A stretch of 6,939 nt of DNA from Pleionea sp041591085 (lineage in GTDB: Bacteria; Pseudomonadota; Gammaproteobacteria; Enterobacterales; Kangiellaceae), in NCBI GenBank assembly GCA_041591085.1, contig JBFHSP010000156.1, positions 1 through 6,939 on the forward strand, written 5' to 3'. The first letter of the stretch is position 1. The number at the start of each line of letters is the position of its first letter. Positions 1 through 6,003 of the stretch are shown here, in pieces. A program made the position numbers and the translations under genes. The notes beneath the pieces are model-generated. The model had not been told where the DNA came from. It did no database searches and saw only the letters and a list, made by a program, of their open reading frames with translations.

Positions 1-14
1 ACTACCATAGATTC

Positions 15-275
15 TTAAGCGGTCTTCTTTGCGATAAATGCGAGTAAGTTATTAATAGAATCTAAGTTTGCTGGCACCATTTCGCTGGCTTCTACTTTTA
101 TTGCAAGCTCTTCGTCTAAGAAAGTGATGAGTTCAAGGATTCCCATAGAATCTAAAATCCCACTTTCAAGAAACGAATGCTCGTTACTTAGTAAAGTCTC
201 ATCATCAGAAAATAAATAGTTTTCTAAAATAAAGTTTCTTAAAGTCGCTTCGAGACTGGTTACTGCGTTATTCAT
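15..275 (-). CDS. Free-standing acyl/aminoacyl carrier protein (ACP family, DltC-like)
   Basis: This is a small acidic carrier protein of 86 residues from the start chosen here. It contains the sequence GILDSMGILEL, where the Ser of DSMG (residue 43) is the expected attachment site for 4'-phosphopantetheine. The rest is the usual four-helix ACP size and acidity. The G-x-L-D-S-M-G form is closer to D-alanyl carrier proteins (DltC) and NRPS-type carriers than to the fatty-acid ACP pattern with ADSL, so an amino-acyl cargo is plausible; this is inference. An upstream in-frame ATG at 299 would add eight residues (MSTTKELS), but no good ribosome binding site precedes it. The ATG at 275 has AAAGGAA six bases upstream, so I prefer it. 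The gene lies 46 bases downstream of the amidotransferase on the same strand and is probably co-transcribed. The protein would be cytoplasmic and need a phosphopantetheinyl transferase. The family call is strong; the cargo is unknown. Confidence 0.88.
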   Translation of the reverse strand: MNNAVTSLEATLRNFILENYLFSDDETLLSNEHSFLESGILDSMGILELITFLDEELAIKVEASEMVPANLDSINNLLAFIAKKTA

Positions 276-281
276 GCTTAG

Positions 282-288
282 TTCCTTT
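282..288 (-). promoter_or_regulatory. Ribosome binding site deciding the carrier-protein start
   Basis: Read on the minus strand this is AAAGGAA, six bases before the ATG at 275. The competing ATG at 299 is preceded by AGCTCTGAAAA, which has little complementarity to the 16S 3' end. This supports the shorter 86-residue carrier protein. Confidence 0.6.
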
Positions 289-321
289 GTTGTACTCATT
301 TTTCAGAGCTTAACTCATCGT

Positions 322-2241
322 TTAAATAAATTGCTGGCATAATATTTGAGTCGATAATATGCCAACTAATGCTTGTGACTCAGAAGTCGTCAATGTCCTT
401 CCCGAGTCTGCTTTTTTCAATAAAAACTGAATCTTTTTACCATCGAAAAAGCCATTTTCATTAATCGCTTTTTCGCTGAGCAACTCGCGACAACCTTGAT
501 CGAGCAATTGGCCGCTCACAGCTTTTACATCAGGTGCGCGATAGGGCTGTTTGTGCCTATATACTATTTCTTTCGGTAAGTACTTTGCCATCGCTTTTTT
601 TAGTAAATTTTTCTCATTAAGCCCCTTCATTTTATATTTAGGGTGAACCTGATTGGCAAATTCTATGACTCGATGGTCTAAAAATGGAAATCTACCCTCA
701 ACTGAGTTTTTCGAAAGCATTCGATCGCCTTGTGAGTTTAATAAATAGCCGGCCATCAACGATTTAGACTCAATATATTGTGCACGATTAAAAGGATGCA
801 TTAAGTTGAGTGTATCGGGTAGTGAGCTAACCATGGTATCAAGCGCATTTTCGTTCAAAGAACTAGAGAAATCTTGAGAGTAAAACATTTTTGCTTTGGC
901 AGTAGTCGTCCAACGCGGTAAGTGCGAAAAAGCGATATGATTAGGCTGATCTAGAGCTTCACCAAAAAACTGCTTTAAGTAGGTACCTTGATCGCTTTGC
1001 GGTAAATTTAAGTAGGGGTATAGCTTTTTTAACAACAACGGACGGAAAGAAGAATTAGGGTTTGTCGCCCAAAACTGTCTGACTTTAGCTTCTTTAAAAA
1101 TATCGTAGCCACCAAGTACTTCATCGGCTCCTTCGCCGGTGAGCACAACTTTATATCCATGATGACGAACTGAGCCGGACAACAATCCCATCGGTACCGG
1201 TGCGGTACGAAGAATAGGCGATTCAGTATGGTAAATGGTGTCCGCAAGGTGTTTGGAGATGTCTTCATTTTTCACTAATAGATGCGAATGATTGGCATTG
1301 AGATGCTCTATTAATTGACTTTGATAGGATTTTTCGTCAAACCCAGCTTCATCAAAGTTAAGTGAAAATGTCCGCAAATCCACTCCACCGTAATGATGGA
1401 TCATGGCTACTAGGACTGATGAGTCTAGCCCCCCGGACAAATAGGCGCCGACCGGTACATCGGCTCTTAATCGTATTTTAGTCGCATCTATCAGTAAATC
1501 GTGCAGCTGATCGGCTTGCTCTTGCTCGCTTGAATGCCAGTAGTCATTGCTATCAAATTGCCAGTCCCAATATTGATGTCTATTGACTTGTCCGTTCTCA
1601 ATGACCAACATTTGTCCTGGTTGAACTTCATTAATTCCTTCAAAAATAGTTGCAGGACTGACGGTTGACCAAAAAGTAAAAATTTGATCGAGTGCTGCAT
1701 GATTGATTTTTAAGCCTTGTTTTAAAGCAGGGCGTATGGCCTTGATTTCACTCGCAAAAATCAATTGATCTTGTTGTTTTGTGTAATATAACGGGCAAAT
1801 TCCGACCCGATCGCGTGCTAATACTAAACGCCTTTGCTGATGATCCCAAAGCGCAATGGCAAACTGGCCATTCATATAACTAACAAAATCGAGTCCATAT
1901 TGACGATATAAATACAATATAACTTCGGTGTCGGATTCGGTTTGAAACGAGTGACCATGAGCGATGAGCTGTTGTCTTAGCTCGATATAATTGAATATTT
2001 CGCCATTAAAAACCAATGACAGTTGGCCGTCAGGCGTGTGCATAGGTTGCTGGCCAGAGCTCAAATCAATGATGCTTAGACGCCTGTGAGCAAATCCGAC
2101 TGTTTGGTCGTCATTTATCCAAATTCCTCCTTCGTCAGGGCCACGATGGATAATCTCCTCTGCCATTGCTTCTAGCAGGAATGTATTATTGCTAGCTTCA
2201 GAGCAATGTTTAATTTTGTATATTCCTGCTATCCCACACAT
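322..2241 (-). CDS. asnB: Glutamine-hydrolysing asparagine synthetase-like amidotransferase (AsnB family)
   Basis: This 639-residue cytoplasmic enzyme has both AsnB domains intact. The N-terminal class-II glutaminase starts MCGIAG, so Cys2 becomes the nucleophile after Met removal. It also shows HRGPDEGG (32-39), RRLSIID (53-59), NGEIFNY (79-85) and SDTE (103-106). The C-terminal ATP-pyrophosphatase domain has the PP-loop SGGLDSS (269-275), GEGADE (369-374) and EGRFPFLD (515-522). The family moves ammonia from Gln to an AMP-activated carboxylate. It is longer than E. coli AsnB (about 554 residues), close to the 630-residue class found in Bacillus and in many glycan or carrier-protein clusters. 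Family members in O-antigen loci amidate uronic acids, so the substrate need not be aspartate. The ATG has AGGGA six bases upstream (2248-2252). A carrier-protein gene follows after 46 bases. The gene is visibly richer in G+C than the rightward arm. The enzyme class is secure; the substrate, and hence the symbol, is less so. Confidence 0.93.
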   Translation of the reverse strand: MCGIAGIYKIKHCSEASNNTFLLEAMAEEIIHRGPDEGGIWINDDQTVGFAHRRLSIIDLSSGQQPMHTPDGQLSLVFNGEIFNYIELRQQLIAHGHSFQTESDTEVILYLYRQYGLDFVSYMNGQFAIALWDHQQRRLVLARDRVGICPLYYTKQQDQLIFASEIKAIRPALKQGLKINHAALDQIFTFWSTVSPATIFEGINEVQPGQMLVIENGQVNRHQYWDWQFDSNDYWHSSEQEQADQLHDLLIDATKIRLRADVPVGAYLSGGLDSSVLVAMIHHYGGVDLRTFSLNFDEAGFDEKSYQSQLIEHLNANHSHLLVKNEDISKHLADTIYHTESPILRTAPVPMGLLSGSVRHHGYKVVLTGEGADEVLGGYDIFKEAKVRQFWATNPNSSFRPLLLKKLYPYLNLPQSDQGTYLKQFFGEALDQPNHIAFSHLPRWTTTAKAKMFYSQDFSSSLNENALDTMVSSLPDTLNLMHPFNRAQYIESKSLMAGYLLNSQGDRMLSKNSVEGRFPFLDHRVIEFANQVHPKYKMKGLNEKNLLKKAMAKYLPKEIVYRHKQPYRAPDVKAVSGQLLDQGCRELLSEKAINENGFFDGKKIQFLLKKADSGRTLTTSESQALVGILSTQILCQQFI

Positions 2242-2247
2242 TCGATT

Positions 2248-2252
2248 TCCCT
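2248..2252 (-). promoter_or_regulatory. Ribosome binding site of the amidotransferase gene
   Basis: On the minus strand this reads AGGGA and ends six bases before the ATG at 2241. It supports the start that places Cys2 directly after Met, as the glutaminase mechanism requires. Confidence 0.6.
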
Positions 2253-2262
2253 ACTATTTGCG

Positions 2263-2287
2263 CGGAATGATAAATTATCTAGTTCCG
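2263..2287. repeat. Compound inverted repeat in the amidotransferase leader
   Basis: Outer arms CGGAA (2263-2267) and TTCCG (2283-2287) enclose inner arms GATAA (2269-2273) and TTATC (2275-2279), with a one-base offset on one side and three on the other. It lies 22 bases upstream of the amidotransferase ATG. If the leftward promoter proposed at 2299-2330 is right, it covers roughly the first bases of the transcript. It could be an operator or a leader hairpin. The symmetry is seen directly; a function is not shown. Confidence 0.4.
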
Positions 2288-2298
2288 TTCAGATGCGC

Positions 2299-2330
2299 AC
2301 TATAACGCAAATTCGACAAAATTTTGACAA
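2299..2330 (-). promoter_or_regulatory. Candidate promoter for the leftward arm
   Basis: On the minus strand TTGTCA (2330-2325) and TATAGT (2304-2299) resemble the sigma-70 -35 and -10 boxes, each with one mismatch. The spacer is 20 bases, longer than the preferred 16-18, so the pairing is doubtful. Transcription would start near 2292, leaving a leader of about 50 bases. Confidence 0.3.
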
Positions 2331-2429
2331 TGGTAACCAAAACGAAATTACACTACAAATGGGTATTTTACTTCTTCTCCTTTGAACAACCCATTCTTGG
2401 GATTATCTAGTTGATTTTAATCGATAAAA

Positions 2430-2447
2430 TAAGTGAATTAACACTTA
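2430..2447. repeat. 18-base dyad TAAGTG-N6-CACTTA, possible operator
   Basis: Perfect six-base arms, TAAGTG (2430-2435) and CACTTA (2442-2447), are separated by AATTAA. The site sits just upstream of where the -35 element of the rightward promoter should fall, a typical place for a dimeric activator or repressor to bind. No regulator gene is in the window, so this is a position-based guess. Confidence 0.35.
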
Positions 2448-2454
2448 AACATCA

Positions 2455-2482
2455 TTAGGGGATACTTGTGCTTTCTTATAAT
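2455..2482 (+). promoter_or_regulatory. Candidate promoter for the rightward glycan operon
   Basis: TATAAT at 2477-2482 is an exact sigma-70 -10 box on the plus strand. The best -35 partner is the poor TTAGGG at 2455-2460 with a 16-base spacer, so the promoter may depend on an activator; the dyad at 2430-2447 is suitably placed. Transcription would start near 2489, giving a leader of about 76 bases to the ATG at 2565. Confidence 0.45.
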
Positions 2483-2564
2483 CACAACTCGACTTGTTAA
2501 GCTAGGTAGTTTAGGATCCTAGGAGTTGAATACCTGTTACATAGGGATTGATAAGAATCAAGCA

Positions 2565-3599
2565 ATGCAGCGGATTAAGCAATTTATTAGAGGTTTTCTC
2601 TATAACACAGGGCTATTAACAGCCTATCATCGAATGATTAATGGCTCGACACTAACGGTCGTTTTATTCCATAGAGTTTTGCCTCAGAGCCATAAGTTGT
2701 GGTCATATGCAGATCAAAACTGGACTGTGTCTACTGATTTTTTTAAACAATGCATTCAGTTTTTCAAAAAGCACTATCATGTAGTTTCTATTGAAGATAT
2801 TCATCAAGCATTTCGGGGAACACGACCTTTACCGAAAAGAGCTCTTTTAATAACTTTTGATGATGGATGGCTTGATAATCTTCAATACGCTGATCCAATC
2901 TTGAAAGAAGAAAATGTTAGGGCTCTCATGTTTGTAACGACGGGAGCTTTAGGTCGAAAAATTTTAAATTGGCAGGAGGCTTTATTCGACAGTTATCAGC
3001 GAGGGCTTTTTGATAGCTCTTGGATTGAATGTTTGGAGAACAAATCAAAGGTTAAACTTAATCAGGTCAATAATTTCAACGATGTTTATCAAATGATTTC
3101 AAAGTTACAAACTTGTTCAGAAGAAATTATCAATAATGTTCGAGTAGAAATACTGGATTTATATAATAAGCTCATTGAAGAGCGACAAATGTTGAACTTC
3201 GATGAATTAAAGAACCTTTCTCAATTTGATATTGGAACGCATGGTCTTGAGCATGAGCCATTAACTAAACGCAAAAATGCAAATTTTGAATCTCTAGAAG
3301 CCAGAAATCTACTTGCAGCGTTTCTTAACAACGGAACAATTAAAAGTCTATCTTTTCCTCACGGTAGATTGAGCGATCAATTAATTATGTTTCTTTGGTC
3401 GAATCATTATGACTATCTTTTTTGTGGTGAACGAACGATAAACGTTTTTAACGAAAAACAACAGAAAATATTGCTTGGGCGATACAATATTGAACAGAGT
3501 ATGTATAGCAAAAACAATAAGTTAATATGTGATAGTCTTGCTAAAGACCTGTTCATACAACCAAGAATTAATTTAAGCAGTAGATACCGAATGCCATGA
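2565..3599 (+). CDS. NodB-family polysaccharide deacetylase
   Basis: A predicted metal-dependent carbohydrate de-N-acetylase (carbohydrate esterase 4 / NodB fold) of 344 residues. All three core motifs are visible: TFDDG (97-101) with the catalytic base and metal Asp, HGLEH (226-230) with the two metal His, and FPHG (264-267) in place of the usual RxPYG. Before the domain comes VVLFHRVLP (32-40), common in deacetylases of exopolysaccharide clusters. About 125 residues separate the first two motifs, so a helical insertion (about 135-215) interrupts the fold. I see no signal peptide or membrane helix, so it probably acts in the cytoplasm on a sugar nucleotide or lipid-linked intermediate. The reading frame is open back to a TTG at 2526, adding 13 residues (MNTCYIGIDKNQA). 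That TTG has AGGAG directly abutting it, too close to work, but AGGA at 2513-2516 is well spaced. I prefer the ATG at 2565 because the N-terminus then looks more family-like, though its ribosome site is weak. Its stop overlaps the next start by ATGA. Confidence 0.88.
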   Translation: MQRIKQFIRGFLYNTGLLTAYHRMINGSTLTVVLFHRVLPQSHKLWSYADQNWTVSTDFFKQCIQFFKKHYHVVSIEDIHQAFRGTRPLPKRALLITFDDGWLDNLQYADPILKEENVRALMFVTTGALGRKILNWQEALFDSYQRGLFDSSWIECLENKSKVKLNQVNNFNDVYQMISKLQTCSEEIINNVRVEILDLYNKLIEERQMLNFDELKNLSQFDIGTHGLEHEPLTKRKNANFESLEARNLLAAFLNNGTIKSLSFPHGRLSDQLIMFLWSNHYDYLFCGERTINVFNEKQQKILLGRYNIEQSMYSKNNKLICDSLAKDLFIQPRINLSSRYRMP

Positions 3600-4789
3600 A
3601 AATTAAGCCATTAATACTTATTCTTTTTTATATTTTAAGTACAGCTTCGTGCAGTCAAGAAAGTAGTAAACCTAAAAACAAACAGTCATCTTTTAGCTTT
3701 GTTGTGCTTGGTGACTTTAATGGTGGAGGGTGCGAGAGAAATAAAAGAGTACAAGATTTAATTAACCGTGTTTCTCTAGAGAAAGAAGTTGATTTTTTTA
3801 TATCAACAGGTGATTTGATTGACGGATATGTTGATGGAAATAATCATACAATGTGTTTTGCGAGTGATCCGGTTATTAAAGCGAACGCAACTGCGTGTCC
3901 AGAAGGTGTTAATAACGGTAATGTTAAGCAAATGCTATCAAAAATTAAAAACAGAAAACCTAAGCCAGGCCTAGTTGCATCCTTTTATCCTGTAGTTGGT
4001 AATCACGATGATAATTGGGGAAGTAAGTGGTATCCAGATCCGTGTGGTGATGGAATTTGTGATTTTCTTGAACCCAATAGACCAGAGGATTTTATTAAAA
4101 GAAAAACGGGCGACATTTGTGATAAGACTTCACCAAAAACTTCGTCGCATGGGAATGATTTTTACTACTCTTTTTCTTACCAAAATAGCTATTTTATTAT
4201 ATTAAGAGAAAATAATGATTATTATTCTATGCTCGCAAGTTGTAATCGACACCCTGGGTTTGATAATTGTATAGATTATTGTTGGACCAATGCGATTTTA
4301 GGGGATAAGGAACTAAAAAAGTCTTGTTATCGTATAGAGCAGTTTGATTGGTTGAATAATGAGCTTCAAAAAGCCGCTGCCGAATTTGAGCATGTTTTTG
4401 TGTTTGCTCATGCAGTGTTTCTAACCGGAGGCAGTGGACATAAACCATTTTCAGGTGCTGATAAGGTAAGAAAGTTGCTTGAAAAATATAAGGTTAAATT
4501 TGCATTTAATGGACATAATCATGCTTATCATCGTTCGGTTCCGATTAAAAATAATAAAATGGATGCTAAAGGGACTGTTTACGTCACTGTAGGTAGCTCT
4601 GGAGGAGCTTTCGATGGTGCGACCAAATCAGACATAACCGCAATATCTCATCAAGACTGGACCCACTATTCTAACAAACGAGCCATGACTACTTTTACTC
4701 GAATAGACGTTTCAGACGAAAAGGTAAAATTGTTGACTTATCATTTAGATAATGAACTGCCTGTCGATGAATTTGTAATGGAATTTTAA
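3596..4789 (+). CDS. Predicted lipoprotein calcineurin-like metallophosphoesterase
   Basis: This 397-residue phosphoesterase is probably exported. Residues 1-18 form a short basic-then-hydrophobic signal peptide ending LSTASC, so Cys19 would be lipidated. Ser at +2, with no Asp, points to outer-membrane sorting if E. coli rules hold. The five metallophosphoesterase blocks are present in order: GD (39-40), GDLID (72-76), GNHD (135-138), AH (271-272) and GHNHAYHR (306-313). The last block and GTVYVTVGSSGG (326-337) recall purple acid phosphatases. However, the GDxxY tyrosine is Asp76 here, so a true purple centre is unlikely. The mature part has ten cysteines (46, 87, 101, 150, 155, 175, 216, 225, 229, 244), suiting periplasmic or surface disulfides. 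An inserted segment CGDGICD (150-156) follows the GNHD block. The start overlaps the deacetylase stop by ATGA with no clear ribosome site of its own, so translation is probably coupled. The substrate is unknown; a glycan phosphoester or lipid-phosphate is a guess from context. Confidence 0.88.
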   Translation: MKIKPLILILFYILSTASCSQESSKPKNKQSSFSFVVLGDFNGGGCERNKRVQDLINRVSLEKEVDFFISTGDLIDGYVDGNNHTMCFASDPVIKANATACPEGVNNGNVKQMLSKIKNRKPKPGLVASFYPVVGNHDDNWGSKWYPDPCGDGICDFLEPNRPEDFIKRKTGDICDKTSPKTSSHGNDFYYSFSYQNSYFIILRENNDYYSMLASCNRHPGFDNCIDYCWTNAILGDKELKKSCYRIEQFDWLNNELQKAAAEFEHVFVFAHAVFLTGGSGHKPFSGADKVRKLLEKYKVKFAFNGHNHAYHRSVPIKNNKMDAKGTVYVTVGSSGGAFDGATKSDITAISHQDWTHYSNKRAMTTFTRIDVSDEKVKLLTYHLDNELPVDEFVMEF

Positions 4790-4817
4790 TTCGAAGTGTT
4801 GTTTAAGAGTTTATTTT

Positions 4818-6002
4818 ATGATGCATATTGCTAATGCCATTATTTTAATTTCAGGGTTAACAATAGCCGCATACTTGGTTTTGTTATGGTTTTTTGCGCT
4901 TTTTTTTAACAAAAAAAATGTTAAAGATTTTAAAAACAGTGGTCAGCGACATAAATTTGCTATTATTGTTCCTGCTCACAATGAAGAGAGCACAATAACA
5001 AAAACTCTAAATTCATTAGCTAATCTTGATTATGCTTCCGATAATTATCAAGTATTTGTAATCGCCGATAATTGCAATGACAGAACTTCTCAAATATCAC
5101 TAGAGCATAATGTGGTTTGTTTTGAGCGATTTGACAAGGATAATAGAGGAAAAGGATATGCTTTGGCTTTTGCGTTTGAAAATATTGGAGTTGAAAACTT
5201 CGATGGATTTGTAATTGTTGATGCTGACTGTGAGCTTGAATCGCAAGCATTAAAAATCTTTGATCTCTATTTTGAGGAGGGATATAAGATTCTTCAAGCC
5301 AATGATATTTCCGATAATCCAGATGACAGTTCTATGAGTTATGCTGTGACCGTTGGGAATGTAATTGAAAATGAATTGTATTATATGCCTAAGGATACTC
5401 TCGGATTAAGCGTTCAGCTAAGAGGTACTGGAATGGTGTTCCATAAAGAAATTCTACAAAGGTATCCATGGTCTGCTAACTCAATGGTCGAAGATATGGA
5501 ATACACTATGGAGTTGATGAATAATGGAGAAACTATAAGGTATGTCAAAGAGACAAATGTAAGCTCTAGTTTCCCGATTGAACAAAAACAATTAGAAGTT
5601 CAACGAACACGCTGGGCCGGAAATCTAGCGTTTGGAAAAATAGATGCTTTTAAAATTATGATAAGAGGATTGGTAACAAGAAACTTAAGCTTACTAGATT
5701 TCGGCTGGAGTTTTTTTGTGCTAAGTCGCCCTCTAGTTCTTGCTCATGCACTGTTTGTTTTTCTCTTTAGTTTTGTATTTGGCTTATATTCGCAGGCTAC
5801 ATACTCAATAGTGTTGGCATGTATTGTTTTATCAGTTCAAGTAATTTATATAGGAACAGGAATTCTGAAGCTTGGAATTACAAAGTCGAGGCTTAAATTA
5901 CTGTTATCTTCTCCATATATTGTTATGCGCTTAATGATGATTGCATTAAAGTCATTATTAGGAAAGATTGACTCTAACTGGGTTAGAACTCCAAGGGATT
6001 AA
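4818..6002 (+). CDS. Membrane-anchored family 2 glycosyltransferase, processive type
   Basis: A 394-residue inverting GT-A glycosyltransferase (GT2), probably transferring sugar from a nucleotide donor at the inner face of the cytoplasmic membrane. An N-terminal membrane helix (about 4-30) precedes the catalytic domain, with VPAHNEE (51-57), DADC as the DxD metal site (135-138), GTGMVF (203-208), VEDMEYT with the catalytic acidic pair (224-230) and QRTRW (262-266). The last is the QxxRW signature of cellulose, hyaluronan and poly-GlcNAc synthases. Two or three hydrophobic segments follow (about 295-324, 328-352), then an amphipathic tail (361-382). It is somewhat shorter than PgaC/IcaA. Two adjacent ATGs occur at 4818 and 4821; AAGAG at 4805-4809 sits eight bases before the first. 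The gene follows the phosphoesterase by 28 bases with no terminator between. A T8 run and an A8 run lie at codons 28-34. The family is secure; the polymer and true processivity are inferred. Confidence 0.92.
   Translation: MMHIANAIILISGLTIAAYLVLLWFFALFFNKKNVKDFKNSGQRHKFAIIVPAHNEESTITKTLNSLANLDYASDNYQVFVIADNCNDRTSQISLEHNVVCFERFDKDNRGKGYALAFAFENIGVENFDGFVIVDADCELESQALKIFDLYFEEGYKILQANDISDNPDDSSMSYAVTVGNVIENELYYMPKDTLGLSVQLRGTGMVFHKEILQRYPWSANSMVEDMEYTMELMNNGETIRYVKETNVSSSFPIEQKQLEVQRTRWAGNLAFGKIDAFKIMIRGLVTRNLSLLDFGWSFFVLSRPLVLAHALFVFLFSFVFGLYSQATYSIVLACIVLSVQVIYIGTGILKLGITKSRLKLLLSSPYIVMRLMMIALKSLLGKIDSNWVRTPRD
4900..4925. repeat. T8/A8 homopolymer pair and inverted repeat inside the GT2 gene
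   Basis: Eight T (4900-4907) and eight A (4911-4918) flank AAC. TTTAACA (4905-4911) and TGTTAAA (4919-4925) also form a perfect seven-base inverted repeat. The tract encodes FFNKKNVK near the end of the first membrane helix. Such runs can slip, and here a one-base change would truncate the enzyme early. Runs of seven T occur elsewhere in this AT-rich arm, so it may be chance. Confidence 0.4.
5993..5998 (+). promoter_or_regulatory. Ribosome binding site of the GT4 gene, inside the GT2 3' end
   Basis: AAGGGA lies within the last codons of the GT2 gene and ends five bases before the ATG at 6004. It fixes the start of the truncated GT4 gene and indicates tight operon coupling, with a single base between the GT2 stop and this ATG. 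Confidence 0.65.
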
Positions 6003-6003
6003 T

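Larger units (their letters stand above)
2242..2564. other. Divergent intergenic control region
   Basis: About 320 bases separate the two oppositely transcribed arms, and I find no credible gene inside it. It holds a perfect TATAAT for the rightward arm, a weaker promoter candidate for the leftward arm, a 25-base compound inverted repeat near the amidotransferase start, an 18-base TAAGTG/CACTTA dyad, AT-rich tracts at 2411-2430, and a small palindrome TAGGATCCTA at 2512-2521. No rho-independent terminator is visible, as expected where both flanking genes point outward. If the TTG at 2526 is the true start of the deacetylase, the region ends at 2525. Confidence 0.75.

Noticed and set aside
1..8. 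An ATG on the minus strand at 8-6, six bases past the carrier-protein stop, could begin the next gene of the leftward arm.
   Set aside because: Only eight bases are available and the preceding sequence has just a weak AAGAA, so neither a gene nor its identity can be supported.
1029..1700. Two open frames on the minus strand (1029-1268 and 1491-1700) in other registers.
   Set aside because: Both are inside the amidotransferase catalytic region, show no family features, and are out-of-frame by-products.
2324..2354. Plus-strand TTGACA at 2324-2329, a perfect -35 hexamer, with TACACT at 2349-2354.
   Set aside because: The spacer is 19 bases and the -10 matches only four of six; the perfect TATAAT at 2477 is nearer the gene and a better candidate.
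2358..2395. AATGGGT and ACCCATT form a seven-base inverted repeat with a 24-base loop.
   Set aside because: The loop is long and the arms are short; no T-tract follows, so it is not a terminator and may be chance.
3996..4205. Plus-strand open frame of 69 codons.
   Set aside because: It is an out-of-frame reading of the phosphoesterase gene around its GNHD block.
4227..4448. Open frame of 73 codons on the minus strand.
   Set aside because: It lies entirely within the phosphoesterase gene, has no recognisable motif, and the plus frame there carries conserved family blocks.
5020..5250. Minus-strand open frame of 76 codons.
   Set aside because: It is antisense to the GT2 catalytic core, with no ribosome site or motif of note.
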